The notes beneath the pieces were generated by a model. The model did no database searches. It had not been told where the DNA came from and saw only the letters and a program-made list of their open reading frames with translations. Both the position numbers and the translations under genes were made by a program. From SAR202 cluster bacterium (GTDB lineage: Bacteria > Chloroflexota > Dehalococcoidia > Lucifugimonadales > UBA3495): DNA of 59,952 nucleotides. The stretch covers positions 1 through 59,952 of the forward strand of contig VGZV01000011.1 in the NCBI GenBank assembly GCA_016872385.1, read 5' to 3'. Positions 1 through 7,853 of the stretch are shown here, in pieces (the first letter of the stretch is position 1; each line of letters begins with the position of its first letter).

Positions 1-78
1 CTTCTCCCGGCGGCTGGCCCGCCTATACCTTTCCTGTACCGCCGTCACGTACTCTTCCACGCTGCCTCGGGTCATCAT
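1..78 (-). CDS. Transposase/integrase N-terminal fragment (runs off left edge)
   Basis: The minus strand opens with ATG-ATG at 78-73 and reads 26 codons without a stop to the window edge. The peptide begins MMTRGSVEEYV and continues into an Arg/Lys-rich helix (RYRRASRREK). This resembles the start of integrase-core (DDE) transposases common in Chloroflexota, whose N-terminus is a helix-turn-helix. A good ribosome binding site (GGGGAGG) lies about five bases upstream of the first ATG. Only the first few percent of the protein is visible, so the exact IS family cannot be named. The call rests on recognition of the N-terminal pattern and is moderately sure. Confidence 0.6.
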   Translation of the reverse strand, partial: MMTRGSVEEYVTAVQERYRRASRREK

Positions 79-159
79 GTCTACCTCCCCTTCGGTAACA
101 CGCATTTTGAGGCAACGTATCCTCCTTAGGTAACTTTTATTGTGAGTCAATTCGCGTTT

Positions 160-188
160 TTGACTTCCGGTTGCCGCCGTGCTAAAAT
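160..188 (+). promoter_or_regulatory. Sigma70-type promoter of the thi operon
   Basis: TTGACT at 160-165 and TAAAAT at 183-188 are separated by exactly 17 bp. Each differs from the bacterial housekeeping consensus by one base. Predicted transcription would start near 195, about 20 bases before the TPP riboswitch. That makes it the natural promoter for riboswitch-controlled thiG-thiE-thiS. Confidence 0.7.
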
Positions 189-216
189 TCAGCTATCAAC
201 TGAATACGTAATGTTC

Positions 217-306
217 CGGCGGGAGCTTGGGGCAGCCAGGCTGAGAGGTCCCGAAACTTCGGGACGACCGTTAGTACCTGATCCAGATAATGCTGGCGCA
301 GGGAGG
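217..306 (+). promoter_or_regulatory. TPP riboswitch (THI element)
   Basis: The conserved thiamine-pyrophosphate aptamer blocks are present in order. CTGAGA of the pyrimidine-sensing arm is at 241-246. CCTGATCCAGATAATGCTGG of the pyrophosphate-sensing arm starts at 277, followed by the closing GCGCAGGGAGG. Between the two arms lies an optional hairpin (TCCCGA...TCGGGA, 249-264). The aptamer precedes thiG by about 85 bases, so it should repress the thiamine operon when TPP is plentiful. I could not decide from sequence alone whether control is by termination or by hiding the thiG ribosome binding site (AAGGAG near 378). Confidence 0.93.
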
Positions 307-389
307 AAAGTCCAAGGGTTGTTTACGACCGCCAGACCATTACCTGGCGGTCGCACGTTTATTAAGGCCGGTGCACAAGGAGTTGCAGC

Positions 390-1181
390 ATGTCCGACGA
401 CCTGGTAATCGCTGGAAAGCATTTCAAGTCCCGCCTCATTGTGGGCACTGGCCGCTACCGGACCATGGAAGACATGGTCAATGCCCTGGATGCTTCCGGT
501 ACGGAGATGGTGACTGTAGCCATTCGCCGCCTGGACCTGGACGACCCCTCTAAAAAGACTATCCTGGATTACATTGACTGGACCCGCTACAATATTTTGC
601 CCAACACTGCCGGGTCTCGCACGGCTGAGGAAGCTGTCTTTGTGGCCCGCCTGGGCCGGGAGGTCACCCGCACCGACTTCGTCAAGCTGGAGGTCATCCC
701 TGACGCCCGCTACCTGTTCCCTGACCCTGCGGCCACGCTGGAGGCGGCGCGCCAGCTTATTGCCGAAGGTTTCATTGTGTTGCCCTACATTCACGCCGAC
801 CCGGTGCTGGCCCAAAAGTTGGAAGAAGCAGGCTGCGCCACTGTCATGCCTTTGGGTTCGGCCATCGGCTCTGGCCAGGGCATCCACACTCGGGAAGAGT
901 TGCGCATTATCCTGGAGCAGGCCCGGGTGCCGGTGGTGGTGGACGCCGGTCTGGCGGTGCCATCGGATGCTTCCACCGCCCTGGAGATGGGCGCTCAAGC
1001 GGTGCTGGTGAATACTGCCATCGCCCAGGCCAAGGACCCAGCCTTGATGGCCGAGGCTTTCAAGCATGGCGTGGAAGCGGGCCGCAAGGCGTTCCTGGCG
1101 GGGCGCATCCCCACGCGCACTTCAGCCATTGCCAGCAGTCCCACGGCTGACGTGCCCCAGCCTGCGCCGGTGCGCAGCTAG
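390..1181 (+). CDS. thiG: Thiazole synthase ThiG
   Basis: ThiG forms the thiazole phosphate ring of thiamine from deoxyxylulose phosphate, dehydroglycine and the sulfur carried on ThiS thiocarboxylate. The 263-residue protein is a TIM barrel of normal family length. It opens with the typical [17 protein letters not shown] strand-loop. The Schiff-base lysine is K99 in FVKLEVIPD, and the phosphate-binding segments ([35 protein letters not shown]) are intact. A clear AAGGAG precedes the ATG. It is the first gene after the TPP riboswitch, and thiE starts five bases downstream. The C-terminal tail after IPTRTSA is Ala/Pro-rich and probably disordered. Confidence 0.97.
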   Translation: MSDDLVIAGKHFKSRLIVGTGRYRTMEDMVNALDASGTEMVTVAIRRLDLDDPSKKTILDYIDWTRYNILPNTAGSRTAEEAVFVARLGREVTRTDFVKLEVIPDARYLFPDPAATLEAARQLIAEGFIVLPYIHADPVLAQKLEEAGCATVMPLGSAIGSGQGIHTREELRIILEQARVPVVVDAGLAVPSDASTALEMGAQAVLVNTAIAQAKDPALMAEAFKHGVEAGRKAFLAGRIPTRTSAIASSPTADVPQPAPVRS

Positions 1182-1186
1182 AACCG

Positions 1187-1840
1187 ATGCCTCGCCGACT
1201 GCCCCAGCCCTGTCTGTGCCTGGTGACCGACCGGCGCATTGCGGAAGGCCAGGCCCTGGTGGAACGGGTAGTGCAGGCCGTGGACGGCGGCGTGGACATG
1301 GTGCAGCTGCGGGAAAAAGACCTGCCTGGCGCCAGGCTCCTGGAGCTAGCCCAGTCGTTGAAGACGGCCATCGCCGGGCGGGCGCTGCTGGTGATTAACG
1401 AGCGGGTGGACGTGGCGGTGGCTTGCAGGGCCGATGGCGCGCAACTGGGCGAAGAAGCGCTTCCCGTAGCCCAGGCCAGGGCTTTACTGGGGCCGGACGC
1501 ACTGGTGGGCCGTTCGGTGCACTGTGTCACGGGAGCAAAGGAAGCTGCTGCTCAGGGCGCGGACTTCCTGGTGGCAGGGACTATGTACGCCACTGGGTCC
1601 CACCCTGGCCAGCCGCCCGCCGGGCCGGAGTTGGTGCGCCGCATGGCCCAAGCCTGCTCCATACCCATCATCGGAATCGGGGGCATCACCGCCGCCAATG
1701 CTGGAGAAGTGGTGCTGGCAGGCGCCCAGGGCGTGGCAGTGATTAGCAGCATCCTGGCCGCTCCGGACCCTGGGGAGGCCGCCCGGAGACTGAAGCAGGT
1801 ACTCACCGATGCCTGGAGGAAACAACGCAGCAATGATTAG
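1187..1840 (+). CDS. thiE: Thiamine-phosphate synthase ThiE
   Basis: ThiE joins hydroxymethylpyrimidine pyrophosphate to thiazole phosphate to give thiamine phosphate. The 217-residue TIM-barrel protein shows the family landmarks: CLVTDRRIAEGQ near the start, VQLREKD for pyrophosphate/Mg binding, LVINERVDVA, GAQLGEEALP, GTMYATGSHPG and the C-terminal IIGIGGITAANA. It follows thiG by five bases, and its last eight bases overlap the start of thiS, so the three are probably translationally coupled. TenI, a related thiazole tautomerase, is an alternative. The intact GSHPG and NERVD motifs and the context favour ThiE. Confidence 0.93.
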   Translation: MPRRLPQPCLCLVTDRRIAEGQALVERVVQAVDGGVDMVQLREKDLPGARLLELAQSLKTAIAGRALLVINERVDVAVACRADGAQLGEEALPVAQARALLGPDALVGRSVHCVTGAKEAAAQGADFLVAGTMYATGSHPGQPPAGPELVRRMAQACSIPIIGIGGITAANAGEVVLAGAQGVAVISSILAAPDPGEAARRLKQVLTDAWRKQRSND

Positions 1841-2036
1841 TCTGACCGTCAACGGCAAGCCCCGCACCTTGGAAGCCGCCACCGACCTGGCCAGCTACTT
1901 AAAGTCCTTTGGGGTGAACCTCCAGTTTGTTGCCGTGGGCTACAACGGCGAGGTGGTGAAGAAAGACCGGTTTTCCGAGATTACTTTGTGTCAGGGCGAT
2001 GTGCTGGAAATTGTGCGGCCGGTGGGCGGGGGCTAG
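1833..2036 (+). CDS. thiS: Sulfur carrier protein ThiS
   Basis: This 67-residue beta-grasp protein carries sulfur as a C-terminal thiocarboxylate to ThiG. The sequence begins MISLTVNGKPRTLE, contains the ubiquitin-like core, and ends in VRPVGGG, which supplies the essential Gly-Gly terminus. I chose the ATG at 1833 because it gives the family length and has GGAGGAAAC upstream within thiE. An upstream in-frame ATG at 1809 would add eight residues. The order thiG-thiE-thiS differs from the common thiS-thiG order. No thiF or thiO is adjacent, so the activating enzyme must lie elsewhere. Confidence 0.93.
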   Translation: MISLTVNGKPRTLEAATDLASYLKSFGVNLQFVAVGYNGEVVKKDRFSEITLCQGDVLEIVRPVGGG

Positions 2037-2038
2037 GA

Positions 2039-2302
2039 ATGACTGACCCTTCGCCGCCGGGCCGCGCCGGTCTGACGCCCAGCACCCTGGACGCCTTGCT
2101 GGAGGGCGTGGTGCGCAACCACAAGGCCAAGGTAATAGGCTGGCTGCGGGATGAGCCGGGCTGCTGGGGCTTTCTGGCCGGGCAAGCAGTCACCGAGTGC
2201 CGCCGCCAGTTGGGCAGGCCCCTGGCCGAAGCGGAGCGGCGCATGGTGTGGGACCGGCTGTGGTGGTGGCTGGAGCAGATTAAGGCTGGCGTTACGCGCT
2301 GA
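2039..2302 (+). CDS. Conserved small protein of the thi operon, unknown function
   Basis: An 87-residue acidic/Trp-rich protein whose ATG lies two bases after the thiS stop, so it is almost certainly the last gene of the thiamine operon. Visible features are a helix around VVRNHKAKVIGWLRDEPGCWGF and a Trp-rich C-terminus (MVWDRLWWWLEQIKAGV). There is no signal peptide, membrane segment or metal motif. A thiamine-related role is suggested only by position. A 12-bp terminator-like hairpin follows 12 bases after the stop. Confidence 0.75.
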   Translation: MTDPSPPGRAGLTPSTLDALLEGVVRNHKAKVIGWLRDEPGCWGFLAGQAVTECRRQLGRPLAEAERRMVWDRLWWWLEQIKAGVTR

Positions 2303-2314
2303 GGGAATTTACTC

Positions 2315-2339
2315 AGGGGCGGGTTTCAAACCCGCCCCT
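2315..2339 (+). terminator. Hairpin terminator of the thi operon (also a dispersed palindrome)
   Basis: AGGGGCGGGTTT at 2315-2326 pairs perfectly with AAACCCGCCCCT at 2328-2339, followed by ACTATTTTACT. The same GGGRCRGGTTTCAAACCYGCCCC palindrome recurs after DUF503 at 55710-55738. It therefore belongs to a dispersed palindrome class that here sits in a terminator position. Confidence 0.65.
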
Positions 2340-2397
2340 ACTATTTTACTCTCAACCCTTGATGAGTATTGCCTCAAAGGTGCCCCGCAGGGCACTC

Positions 2398-2482
2398 GTT
2401 GTTCCGGCGCAAGTCGGAATCCAGTAAAGCACGTTTGCCTAGTGCATTTCTAGGCACTGGCTTCTGCACGTGTGACGAATAG
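2398..2482. repeat. Degenerate TTCCGGCG..GGAATCCAG palindromic element
   Basis: GTTCCGGCGCAAGTCGGAATCCAG on the left and CTTCTGCACGTGTGACGAAT on the right resemble the element at 7558-7645 in the same order. An internal short inverted repeat (TAGTGCATTTCTAGGCACTG) lies in the middle. The 2303-2678 gap otherwise holds only the thi terminator, this element and the repeat at 2569-2653. Confidence 0.5.
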
Positions 2483-2568
2483 ACCTCTTATCTCCTGCAA
2501 CCGTTGACAGCAAAATTGGGCGAGTTTTAAAGGGGTATCGTCTCGGTAAAGTTGCCGACATGGGTGTC

Positions 2569-2653
2569 CGCTCATGGTGAGCCTGTCGAACCATGAGCGC
2601 ATGCAGCTGCATATTAAGGCCCCTCGTCCTTCGACAGGCTCAGGACGAGCGGG
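2569..2653. repeat. Twin-hairpin repeat (GCTCATGGTGAGC / CTCGTCCTTCGACAGG type)
   Basis: Two GTCGAA-containing hairpins lie head to head: CGCTCATGG..CCATGAGCG at 2569-2599 and CTCGTCCTTCGACAGG..GGACGAGCGGG at 2623-2653, joined by an ATGCAGCTGCAT palindrome. The same twin-hairpin design recurs at 7683, 15721, 16611, 32461, 35645, 45410, 54357 and 59700. Confidence 0.75.
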
Positions 2654-2678
2654 CGTGCCGGGATTCCTTGTGTCCCGT

Positions 2679-3875
2679 CTACTCCACCATGCTGCAACTA
2701 ACCGAGTTGATGGGCAGCAGGTACTCAATCAGAGTCTCCCAGTGGTCGCCGTCGTCGCGGCTGTAAAACACCTGGCCATTGACCGTGCCCACGTAAATCC
2801 CGCAGGGGTCCAGCCGGTCCGTCGCCATGCCTTCCCGCAGGGTGTGCAGGTAGGCGTTATGCTGGGGCAAGCCGTGGGTCAGGGCCTGCCAGTCCTGCCC
2901 CTTGTTGCGGCTGCGGTACACCCGGAACTTGGCGTCGCTGACGTAGCGGTTGATGCCCCCGCCTTCGTCGCCCACCGCCGTGTCTTCCGGCACCACGTAA
3001 AGGGTGTCCGGGTCCTGGCTGTGCAACCCCAGCACATAGCCAAACCGGGATGGCAGCCCCTCCGAGATATCATGCCACTGCCTGCCGCCGTCGTCGCTGC
3101 GATAGACGCCGCAGTGGTTCTGCTGGTACAGGGTCTCTGGACGGGCCGGGTGCACCAGCAGCTTGTGGACGCACTGGCCGAATTCCGGGTAGCGGTCGGG
3201 CTGGAAGTCAGCGCGCACACCCTTGTTCAGGGGCTGCCAGCTCTTGCCGCCGTCGCTGGTGCCGAAGACGCCCGCCGCGGAAATGCCCACCCACATCCTT
3301 TTGGGATCAGTGGGATGGGGGACAATGCTGTGCAGGCACAGCCCGCCCGCGCCGGGATGCCACTGGCTGCGGCTGGGATGCTGGGTAAGGCCGGAGACCT
3401 CCTGCCAGGTCTTGCCGCCGTCGGTGGACTTGAACAGTGCAGCCGGTTCCACCCCCGCGTAAATGGTGCCTGCAGACTCGACCCGCCCCGGCTCCAGGTG
3501 CCATACCTTTTTCAGGGTCTCGCCCTCGGCGGCAAAGCGGGGCGGCTGGTCACTGGTGTTCCAGGTGGGGCCGCCGATTTTGTTCAGCAGTTCTGGCGGC
3601 AGGGGGAAGGCTGGGTCCTGCTTGGCGGCGTGCCAGCTTGCCCCCAGGTCGTTGGAATACTCCACGTGCGGCCCCCACACGGCATGGTTGGCCGCCGCCA
3701 GCAACTGGCTTGAGCGAGGCTCCCAGGCAAGATGAAATACTTCTGCGCCGGGGTTGTATGGGCCGGAAAGGCGCCAGTGTTCACGGGATGCGTCGCTGGT
3801 CAGGAGGAATGACCCCTTCTTGGTGCCAACCATCACCAGCACGTCGCCGGAATGAACGGACGCAGCTTGCACCAT
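2679..3875 (-). CDS. Asp-box (BNR) beta-propeller protein
   Basis: A 398-residue protein built of repeated Asp-box motifs with the pattern S-x-D-x-G-x-x-W: STDGGKTW, TSDGGKSW, SDDGGRQW, SRNKGQDW and SRDDGDHW. Asp boxes stabilise blades of the sialidase/VPS10-like propeller fold and are not themselves catalytic. The start VLVMVGTKKGSFLLTSD is typical of bacterial 'glycosyl hydrolase/exo-alpha-sialidase-like' annotations. The sialidase Arg triad cannot be recognised, so enzymatic activity is unproven. No signal peptide is visible, which suggests a cytosolic protein. The ATG has AGGAG upstream. It appears monocistronic, with repeat-rich gaps on both sides. Confidence 0.8.
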   Translation of the reverse strand: MVQAASVHSGDVLVMVGTKKGSFLLTSDASREHWRLSGPYNPGAEVFHLAWEPRSSQLLAAANHAVWGPHVEYSNDLGASWHAAKQDPAFPLPPELLNKIGGPTWNTSDQPPRFAAEGETLKKVWHLEPGRVESAGTIYAGVEPAALFKSTDGGKTWQEVSGLTQHPSRSQWHPGAGGLCLHSIVPHPTDPKRMWVGISAAGVFGTSDGGKSWQPLNKGVRADFQPDRYPEFGQCVHKLLVHPARPETLYQQNHCGVYRSDDGGRQWHDISEGLPSRFGYVLGLHSQDPDTLYVVPEDTAVGDEGGGINRYVSDAKFRVYRSRNKGQDWQALTHGLPQHNAYLHTLREGMATDRLDPCGIYVGTVNGQVFYSRDDGDHWETLIEYLLPINSVSCSMVE

Positions 3876-3956
3876 ATGCTAGCTCCTGGACGTTGTGTAT
3901 TGCAACACCAGTGTAGCAGCAAGGGAGCAACTGACCGTCAAGGGCAAAATGTCACT

Positions 3957-4052
3957 GAGAGGCGCCGAAGGGAACCCATTCTCCCCCTGCCAAGGGGGCT
4001 GGAGAGGCTCGTGCTACCACCCCGCCCTGGCCCTCCCCTTACTAAGGGGAGG
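3957..4052. repeat. GC-rich hairpin repeats between divergent units
   Basis: The 221-base gap holds two hairpins of the type seen near ORF ends in this genome: CCCCCTGCCAAGGGGG around 3983-3998 and CCCTCCCCTTACTAAGGGGAGGG at 4030-4052. I see no gene here. They may act as terminators for the minus-strand gene upstream (4097-5062). Confidence 0.5.
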
Positions 4053-4096
4053 GAATAATCCTGATGCTGCTTCCTGGCGCAACACCAGCATAGCAG

Positions 4097-5062
4097 TTAA
4101 GGCGTAAGGATTACCTTGCCGTGGCTGCCACGATTGGACAGGTGTTGGTGAGCCTTGGCCGCCTGGGACATGGGCAGCACCTGGTCCACTACCAGCCGAG
4201 CCTTGCCCTGGGCAACGAGGGGGAACAGTTCGGCCCAGGCTTTCTTGTGGTCCAGCTTGCCTGCCGGAGAGCGGCCCATGCTGAACCCAATGAAGGTCCG
4301 GTTGGCCGGGAACAGGTCCGAGGCGGGTATAGTGGCCGGAGTGCCCGAGGCGTTGCCGTAGGAGACCAGCCGCCCGTAAGACGCGACGCAGCGCACGCTT
4401 TTCTCCAGCACCGGCCCGCCCACGCATTCAAGGACCAGCTCTACGCCCTTGCCCTCGGTCTCCTTCTGCACCGCCGCCTCAAAGTCCTGGGCGGTGTAGT
4501 TGATGGTCACGTCAGCCCCCAGGGAGCGGGCCAACTCCAGCTTGTCCTGGCTGGAGGCGGTGGTGATGACTTTCACGCCGAAGGCCTTGGCCAGCTGGAT
4601 GGCCACGGTGCCCACGCCGGAGGCCCCGGCCTGCACCAGAACCGTGTCGCCCCGCTGCACCTGGCCGCGAGTCTTGAGCAGGTGGTAGGCAGTCAAGAAA
4701 ACCACCGGCATTCCGCCCGCATGGATGGGGTTTATGGTCTCCGGGTAGGGAAAGACGTAACTGGCGTTCACCGCCACGTACTCGGCGTTGCCGCCCGGCC
4801 CCATAGCCATTACCCGCTGGCCCACGGTGAGTCCGGTGACGCCCTCGCCCAGCTCCGCCACCGACCCGGCAGCCTCCAGCCCCAGGGTGGAGGGCAGGTC
4901 CGGGCCGGGGTAACCGCCCCGCCGCCGCATCACGTCGGCGTAGTTGACGCCGGAGGACTCCACCTTGATGAGCACCTGGCCCGCCCGTGGCTTGGGCCGG
5001 TGCGTCACCTCCCACTTGAGGACATTGACATCACCAAACTCGTGGATGCGCACTGCTTTCAT
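4097..5062 (-). CDS. Zinc-free MDR-family quinone oxidoreductase
   Basis: A 321-residue medium-chain dehydrogenase/reductase of the NADPH:quinone oxidoreductase type. The N-terminal GroES-like domain starts MKAVRIHEFGDVNVLKWE and includes VNYADVMRRRGGYP. The Rossmann domain carries AGASGVGTVAIQLAK for NADPH. The cysteine and histidine ligands of zinc alcohol dehydrogenases are absent. Substrate could be a quinone or an enoyl compound; crotonyl-CoA reductase-like enzymes share the fold. It is the last gene before the Asp-box gene, in the same direction, separated by repeats. Confidence 0.85.
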   Translation of the reverse strand: MKAVRIHEFGDVNVLKWEVTHRPKPRAGQVLIKVESSGVNYADVMRRRGGYPGPDLPSTLGLEAAGSVAELGEGVTGLTVGQRVMAMGPGGNAEYVAVNASYVFPYPETINPIHAGGMPVVFLTAYHLLKTRGQVQRGDTVLVQAGASGVGTVAIQLAKAFGVKVITTASSQDKLELARSLGADVTINYTAQDFEAAVQKETEGKGVELVLECVGGPVLEKSVRCVASYGRLVSYGNASGTPATIPASDLFPANRTFIGFSMGRSPAGKLDHKKAWAELFPLVAQGKARLVVDQVLPMSQAAKAHQHLSNRGSHGKVILTP

Positions 5063-5070
5063 GTTGTGAC

Positions 5071-5113
5071 TCTCATCCCCCTGACCCCCTTCTCCCGCAC
5101 ACGGGAGAGGGGG
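5071..5113. repeat. CCCCCT..CTCCCGCACACGGGAGAGGGGG hairpin
   Basis: CCCCTTCTCCCG at about 5088-5099 pairs with CGGGAGAGGGGG at 5102-5113, immediately upstream of the oxidoreductase start on the minus strand. It is a short palindrome of a kind also seen near 6250 and 4040. It lies between two co-oriented genes and could be a terminator for the dehydrogenase transcript. Confidence 0.5.
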
Positions 5114-5206
5114 AATTGTTGACTATTGGGGACACCCCAAACCCCGGCGGGGGCTGCGCCCTTGCACCCCCAATGGTCTTTCCCCATGATAGTTCCTAGC
5201 TATCAC

Positions 5207-6193
5207 CTACTCCGCCCCCCGGAGCTGGGGCGTGTTCAGAACTTCGGTGTTCACCACCCGGATGGGTTCCCCACTGGCAAAGGCCCGCACGCAGTCCACC
5301 GTGCCGGTGTAGTAGGCGCGGTAGGCCTCCTCCGTGACGTAGCCGACGTGGGGCGTCAGCAGGGTGTTGGACAGCGTCAAGAAGGGGTGGTCCTTGGGCA
5401 GCGGCTCAATATCGAAGGTGTCAATGCCCGCCCCGGCAATGGCCTTGCGCCGCAGCACGTCCAGCAGGGCCTTCTCGTCCACAATGGGGCCGCGGGAGAT
5501 GTTGACGAAGTAGGCCGTGGGCTTCATCAGCGCCAGTTCGTGTGCCCCCACCAGGCCGCGGGTGCGGGGGCTGAGGCGCACATGGATGGACACCACGTCG
5601 GCGTCCCGGAACAGGGTGTCCTTGTCCACCAGGGTGGCCTGGCACTCGGCGGCCCGCTGGGCGGTGAGGTTCTGGCTCCAGGCGATGACGTTCATGTCCA
5701 GGGCGTTGCCCACCCGCGCCACCTGGGAGCCGATGTGCCCCAGGCCCAGCAGGCCCAGGGTCTTGCCGTGCATTCCCACGCCTACGGTGGTTCCCCATTG
5801 CCCCTGCCGGGTCCGCTGGTCCTCCTGGGGAATCTGGCGGGCCAGGCCCAGAATCAGGCCCCAGGTCAGTTCCGTGGGGCCTTCCCCTGCGCCGCCGGTG
5901 CCGCACACGGTGATGCCCAGCTCGGTGGCGGCTTCGGTGTCAAAGGAGGCGTTGCGCCCGCCAGAGGTAATCAGCAGCCGCAGCTCCAGCAGGCGGGCCA
6001 GCACCGCCCGCGGGAAGGGCGTGCGCTCCCGCATCCCCATGACTACCTGGAAACCCTTGAGCCGCTCCACCAGCTTGTTGGGGTCGGCCAGGTGGTCGTG
6101 GAAGAACTCCACCTGGGTGCCGGGGGGCAGCCTGGACCAATCGGCCATGCTGGCCGCCACGCTCTGATAGTCGTCCAGAATTGCTACTTTCAC
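5207..6193 (-). CDS. D-2-hydroxyacid dehydrogenase family protein (PGDH-like)
   Basis: A 328-residue NAD-dependent 2-hydroxyacid dehydrogenase. It has the GLGHIG dinucleotide motif at about 150-155 and the catalytic trio: R234 in NISRG, E263 in DIEPLP and H282 in TPHVGY. The N-terminal MKVAILDDYQSVA is typical of the phosphoglycerate-dehydrogenase-like subgroup common in bacteria that degrade organic acids. The start is a GTG with AGGAGG about nine bases upstream. The physiological substrate cannot be deduced. A second, divergent family member is at 55779-56774. Confidence 0.88.
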   Translation of the reverse strand: MKVAILDDYQSVAASMADWSRLPPGTQVEFFHDHLADPNKLVERLKGFQVVMGMRERTPFPRAVLARLLELRLLITSGGRNASFDTEAATELGITVCGTGGAGEGPTELTWGLILGLARQIPQEDQRTRQGQWGTTVGVGMHGKTLGLLGLGHIGSQVARVGNALDMNVIAWSQNLTAQRAAECQATLVDKDTLFRDADVVSIHVRLSPRTRGLVGAHELALMKPTAYFVNISRGPIVDEKALLDVLRRKAIAGAGIDTFDIEPLPKDHPFLTLSNTLLTPHVGYVTEEAYRAYYTGTVDCVRAFASGEPIRVVNTEVLNTPQLRGAE

Positions 6194-6273
6194 TGGGGTT
6201 TACCTCCTATATCTGGGTCAACCCATCTACGGACAACGCCCAATATCCTCTCCCCTTGCTGGAGAGGCCTGGG

Positions 6274-6358
6274 GTGAGTCCCGATGCAATCGGGACGAAG
6301 AATCTAAATTTCCGGAATTTTAGACCCTTCGTCCTTCAGCCGAAGGACTCAGGGTGAC
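6274..6358. repeat. Palindromic element family B, copy 1
   Basis: The element reads GAGTCCCGATGCAATCGGGAC, then GAAGAATCTAAA..TTTTAGACCCTTC, then GTCCTTCAGCCGAAGGACTCAGGGTGAC. It is two small hairpins flanking a larger interrupted palindrome. An inverted, closely similar copy is at 16472-16562, and a related copy with GCGAAGC arms is at 35531-35600. The rest of the 6194-6451 gap holds only a CTCCCCTTGCTGGAGAGG hairpin and no gene. Confidence 0.8.
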
Positions 6359-6451
6359 AAGAATTGGATGAAAACCGTATTCTCCCAGCGAAATCGTTAC
6401 TTTTGAAACAAGGCCTATCGAGGGAGAGGGGGAGAGCCGAGCATCAGAATC

Positions 6452-7501
6452 CTACTTAAACTCCGGCATCACCTGGTGGGTCAGAATCTTCAGACTGCGC
6501 ATGACCCGGTCCGCTGGAATCAGCCCGCCGGCATTCAGCTCCGCCACCACGTTGTCCAGGCCCAGGTCTTCCTTGAGCTGGGTGAACCGTTCCACCAGTT
6601 CCTCACCAGTGCCAAAGGCCACCTTGGTCTCCAGCATCTGGTCGTAGCTCAGACCCGCCAGCCGGTCCGCCCGGCCCTGGCGTAGCTCGGTGGCGTCAAT
6701 ACCTGCCCGCCCTGCCGATTCCCGGTACAGGTTGCCCATGCGTCCAAAGTAGGCGTTGATGCTCTCCCACGGCTCTTCCAGGGCTTCCGCCGTAGTCTGA
6801 CCGGCATAAACAGGGATGCGAAGAGCTGCGTCCCCATTGCCGGGATGTCCCGCCTCTTTCCAGGCCCGGCGGTACTCCTTGAGGCACCTCCGCAGTTCCG
6901 GGATGTCCATGCCCCGCAGTCCCACAAAGATGGGCCGGCCTTGGGCGCCAATGAAAGGGAAGCTCTCCGCGGTGGTGGCGGCGATGCGTAGCGGCGGGTG
7001 GGGTTTCTGGTAGGGCAAGGGTGACAGGGTGGCGTTGTCAATGTGGAAGTACTTGCCGTTGTAGGAAAAAGGCTCGCCCTTCCAGGCCCCCAGGATAATG
7101 TCCAGGGCCTCCCGGAAGCGGTCGCGGCTTTCGGCGTAGGAAATGCCGTAGCAGTCGTAGGCGCGGGCGAAACCGCTGCGGCCAATGCCCATGTCGAAGC
7201 GGCCTTCGCTAATCTGGTCAATGGTGGCCGCTTCCTCGGCGATGCGCAGGGGGTGGTTCAAAGGCAGCACGTACACCGCCATGCCCACCCGTAGGCGCTT
7301 GGTGCGGGTGGCGATGGAGCAGGCGGTCATCACCGGCGAGGACAGCACCGAGCGGGTTGGGTTAAGGTGCAGTTCCGCCAGCCACGCCTCGTCCAATCCC
7401 CAGGACTCTGCGGCGTCCACCAGGGCAAAGCCTTCGCGGAAGGCGTCGGCGTCGCTGGCCCCCTGGCGGCGTCCGAACTCCATGAACATGCCAAAGTCCA
7501 T
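6452..7501 (-). CDS. LLM-class flavin-dependent oxidoreductase (luciferase-like), paralog 1
   Basis: A 349-residue bacterial-luciferase-like TIM-barrel protein that would use FMNH2 or F420. Landmarks are MDFGMFMEFGRR at the first strand, LRVGMAVYVLPLNHPLRIAEEAATIDQISEGRFDMGIGRSG in the middle, HPPLRIAATT, and a C-terminal helical region ending VMPEFK. It is a clear tandem paralog of the gene at 7854-8918: the two share the start pattern, the PLNHP/PLISP loop, RGMDI/RGMDV and the LNAGGL/LNPGGL ending. The substrate is unknown. It follows its paralog after a 350-base repeat-filled gap. Confidence 0.88.
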   Translation of the reverse strand: MDFGMFMEFGRRQGASDADAFREGFALVDAAESWGLDEAWLAELHLNPTRSVLSSPVMTACSIATRTKRLRVGMAVYVLPLNHPLRIAEEAATIDQISEGRFDMGIGRSGFARAYDCYGISYAESRDRFREALDIILGAWKGEPFSYNGKYFHIDNATLSPLPYQKPHPPLRIAATTAESFPFIGAQGRPIFVGLRGMDIPELRRCLKEYRRAWKEAGHPGNGDAALRIPVYAGQTTAEALEEPWESINAYFGRMGNLYRESAGRAGIDATELRQGRADRLAGLSYDQMLETKVAFGTGEELVERFTQLKEDLGLDNVVAELNAGGLIPADRVMRSLKILTHQVMPEFK

Positions 7502-7557
7502 TTTGTCCTCTCCTCGCGTGCCGGACCGATCACCCTGAGATAGTGTTGCAATAACCC

Positions 7558-7750
7558 TTGTCGTTCTGGCGTATGCCGGAATCCAGGAAAGCTTCTTAAC
7601 TCCGCTTGTTTCTGGACACAGGCCTTTGCCGGTGTGACGAGTGACCTTCTTTCAAAACCTGAGAGTGTGTGTGACCATAGCCTGCCACGGTTCGACAAAG
7701 CTCACCGCGAGCGGGAAGAACCGCTCGCCCTGAGCTTGTCGAAGGGTGCA
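7558..7750. repeat. Compound palindromic repeat between the two LLM genes
   Basis: First comes a degenerate element (GTCGTTCTGGCGTATGCCGGAATCCAG ... GCCGGTGTGACGAG, 7558-7645) matching that at 2398. Then GAGAGTGTGTGTGACCATAG at 7662-7681 resembles the end of the 133-bp family A. A twin hairpin with GGTTCGACAAAGCTCACCGCGAGCGG and CCGCTCGCCCTGAGCTTGTCGAAGG follows at 7689-7746. Together they nearly fill the 7502-7853 gap, where I see no gene. Confidence 0.65.
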
Positions 7751-7790
7751 CATAGTAATATTAACAACCACTTAACATAAGTTCCTGGAC

Positions 7791-7818
7791 GCAGGGGCGA
7801 GGCATGCCTCGCCCCTGC
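7791..7818. repeat. Perfect 28-bp palindrome
   Basis: GCAGGGGCGAGGCA is followed directly by its exact reverse complement, with no loop. It lies 36 bases past the end of the upstream (minus-strand) LLM gene. It could act as a terminator hairpin for that gene or as a protein-binding site. Confidence 0.8.
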
Positions 7819-7853
7819 GGAGGAAGGAGTATTGGACACTACCTCACGCAGAC

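Noticed and set aside
142..408. Short plus-strand frame across the thi leader
   Set aside because: It overlaps the promoter and the TPP riboswitch and has no ribosome site or family resemblance.
2574..3713. A 379-codon plus-strand frame over the Asp-box gene
   Set aside because: It is antisense to a gene with clear repeated Asp-box motifs and a ribosome site. The translated frame is low-complexity and matches no family.
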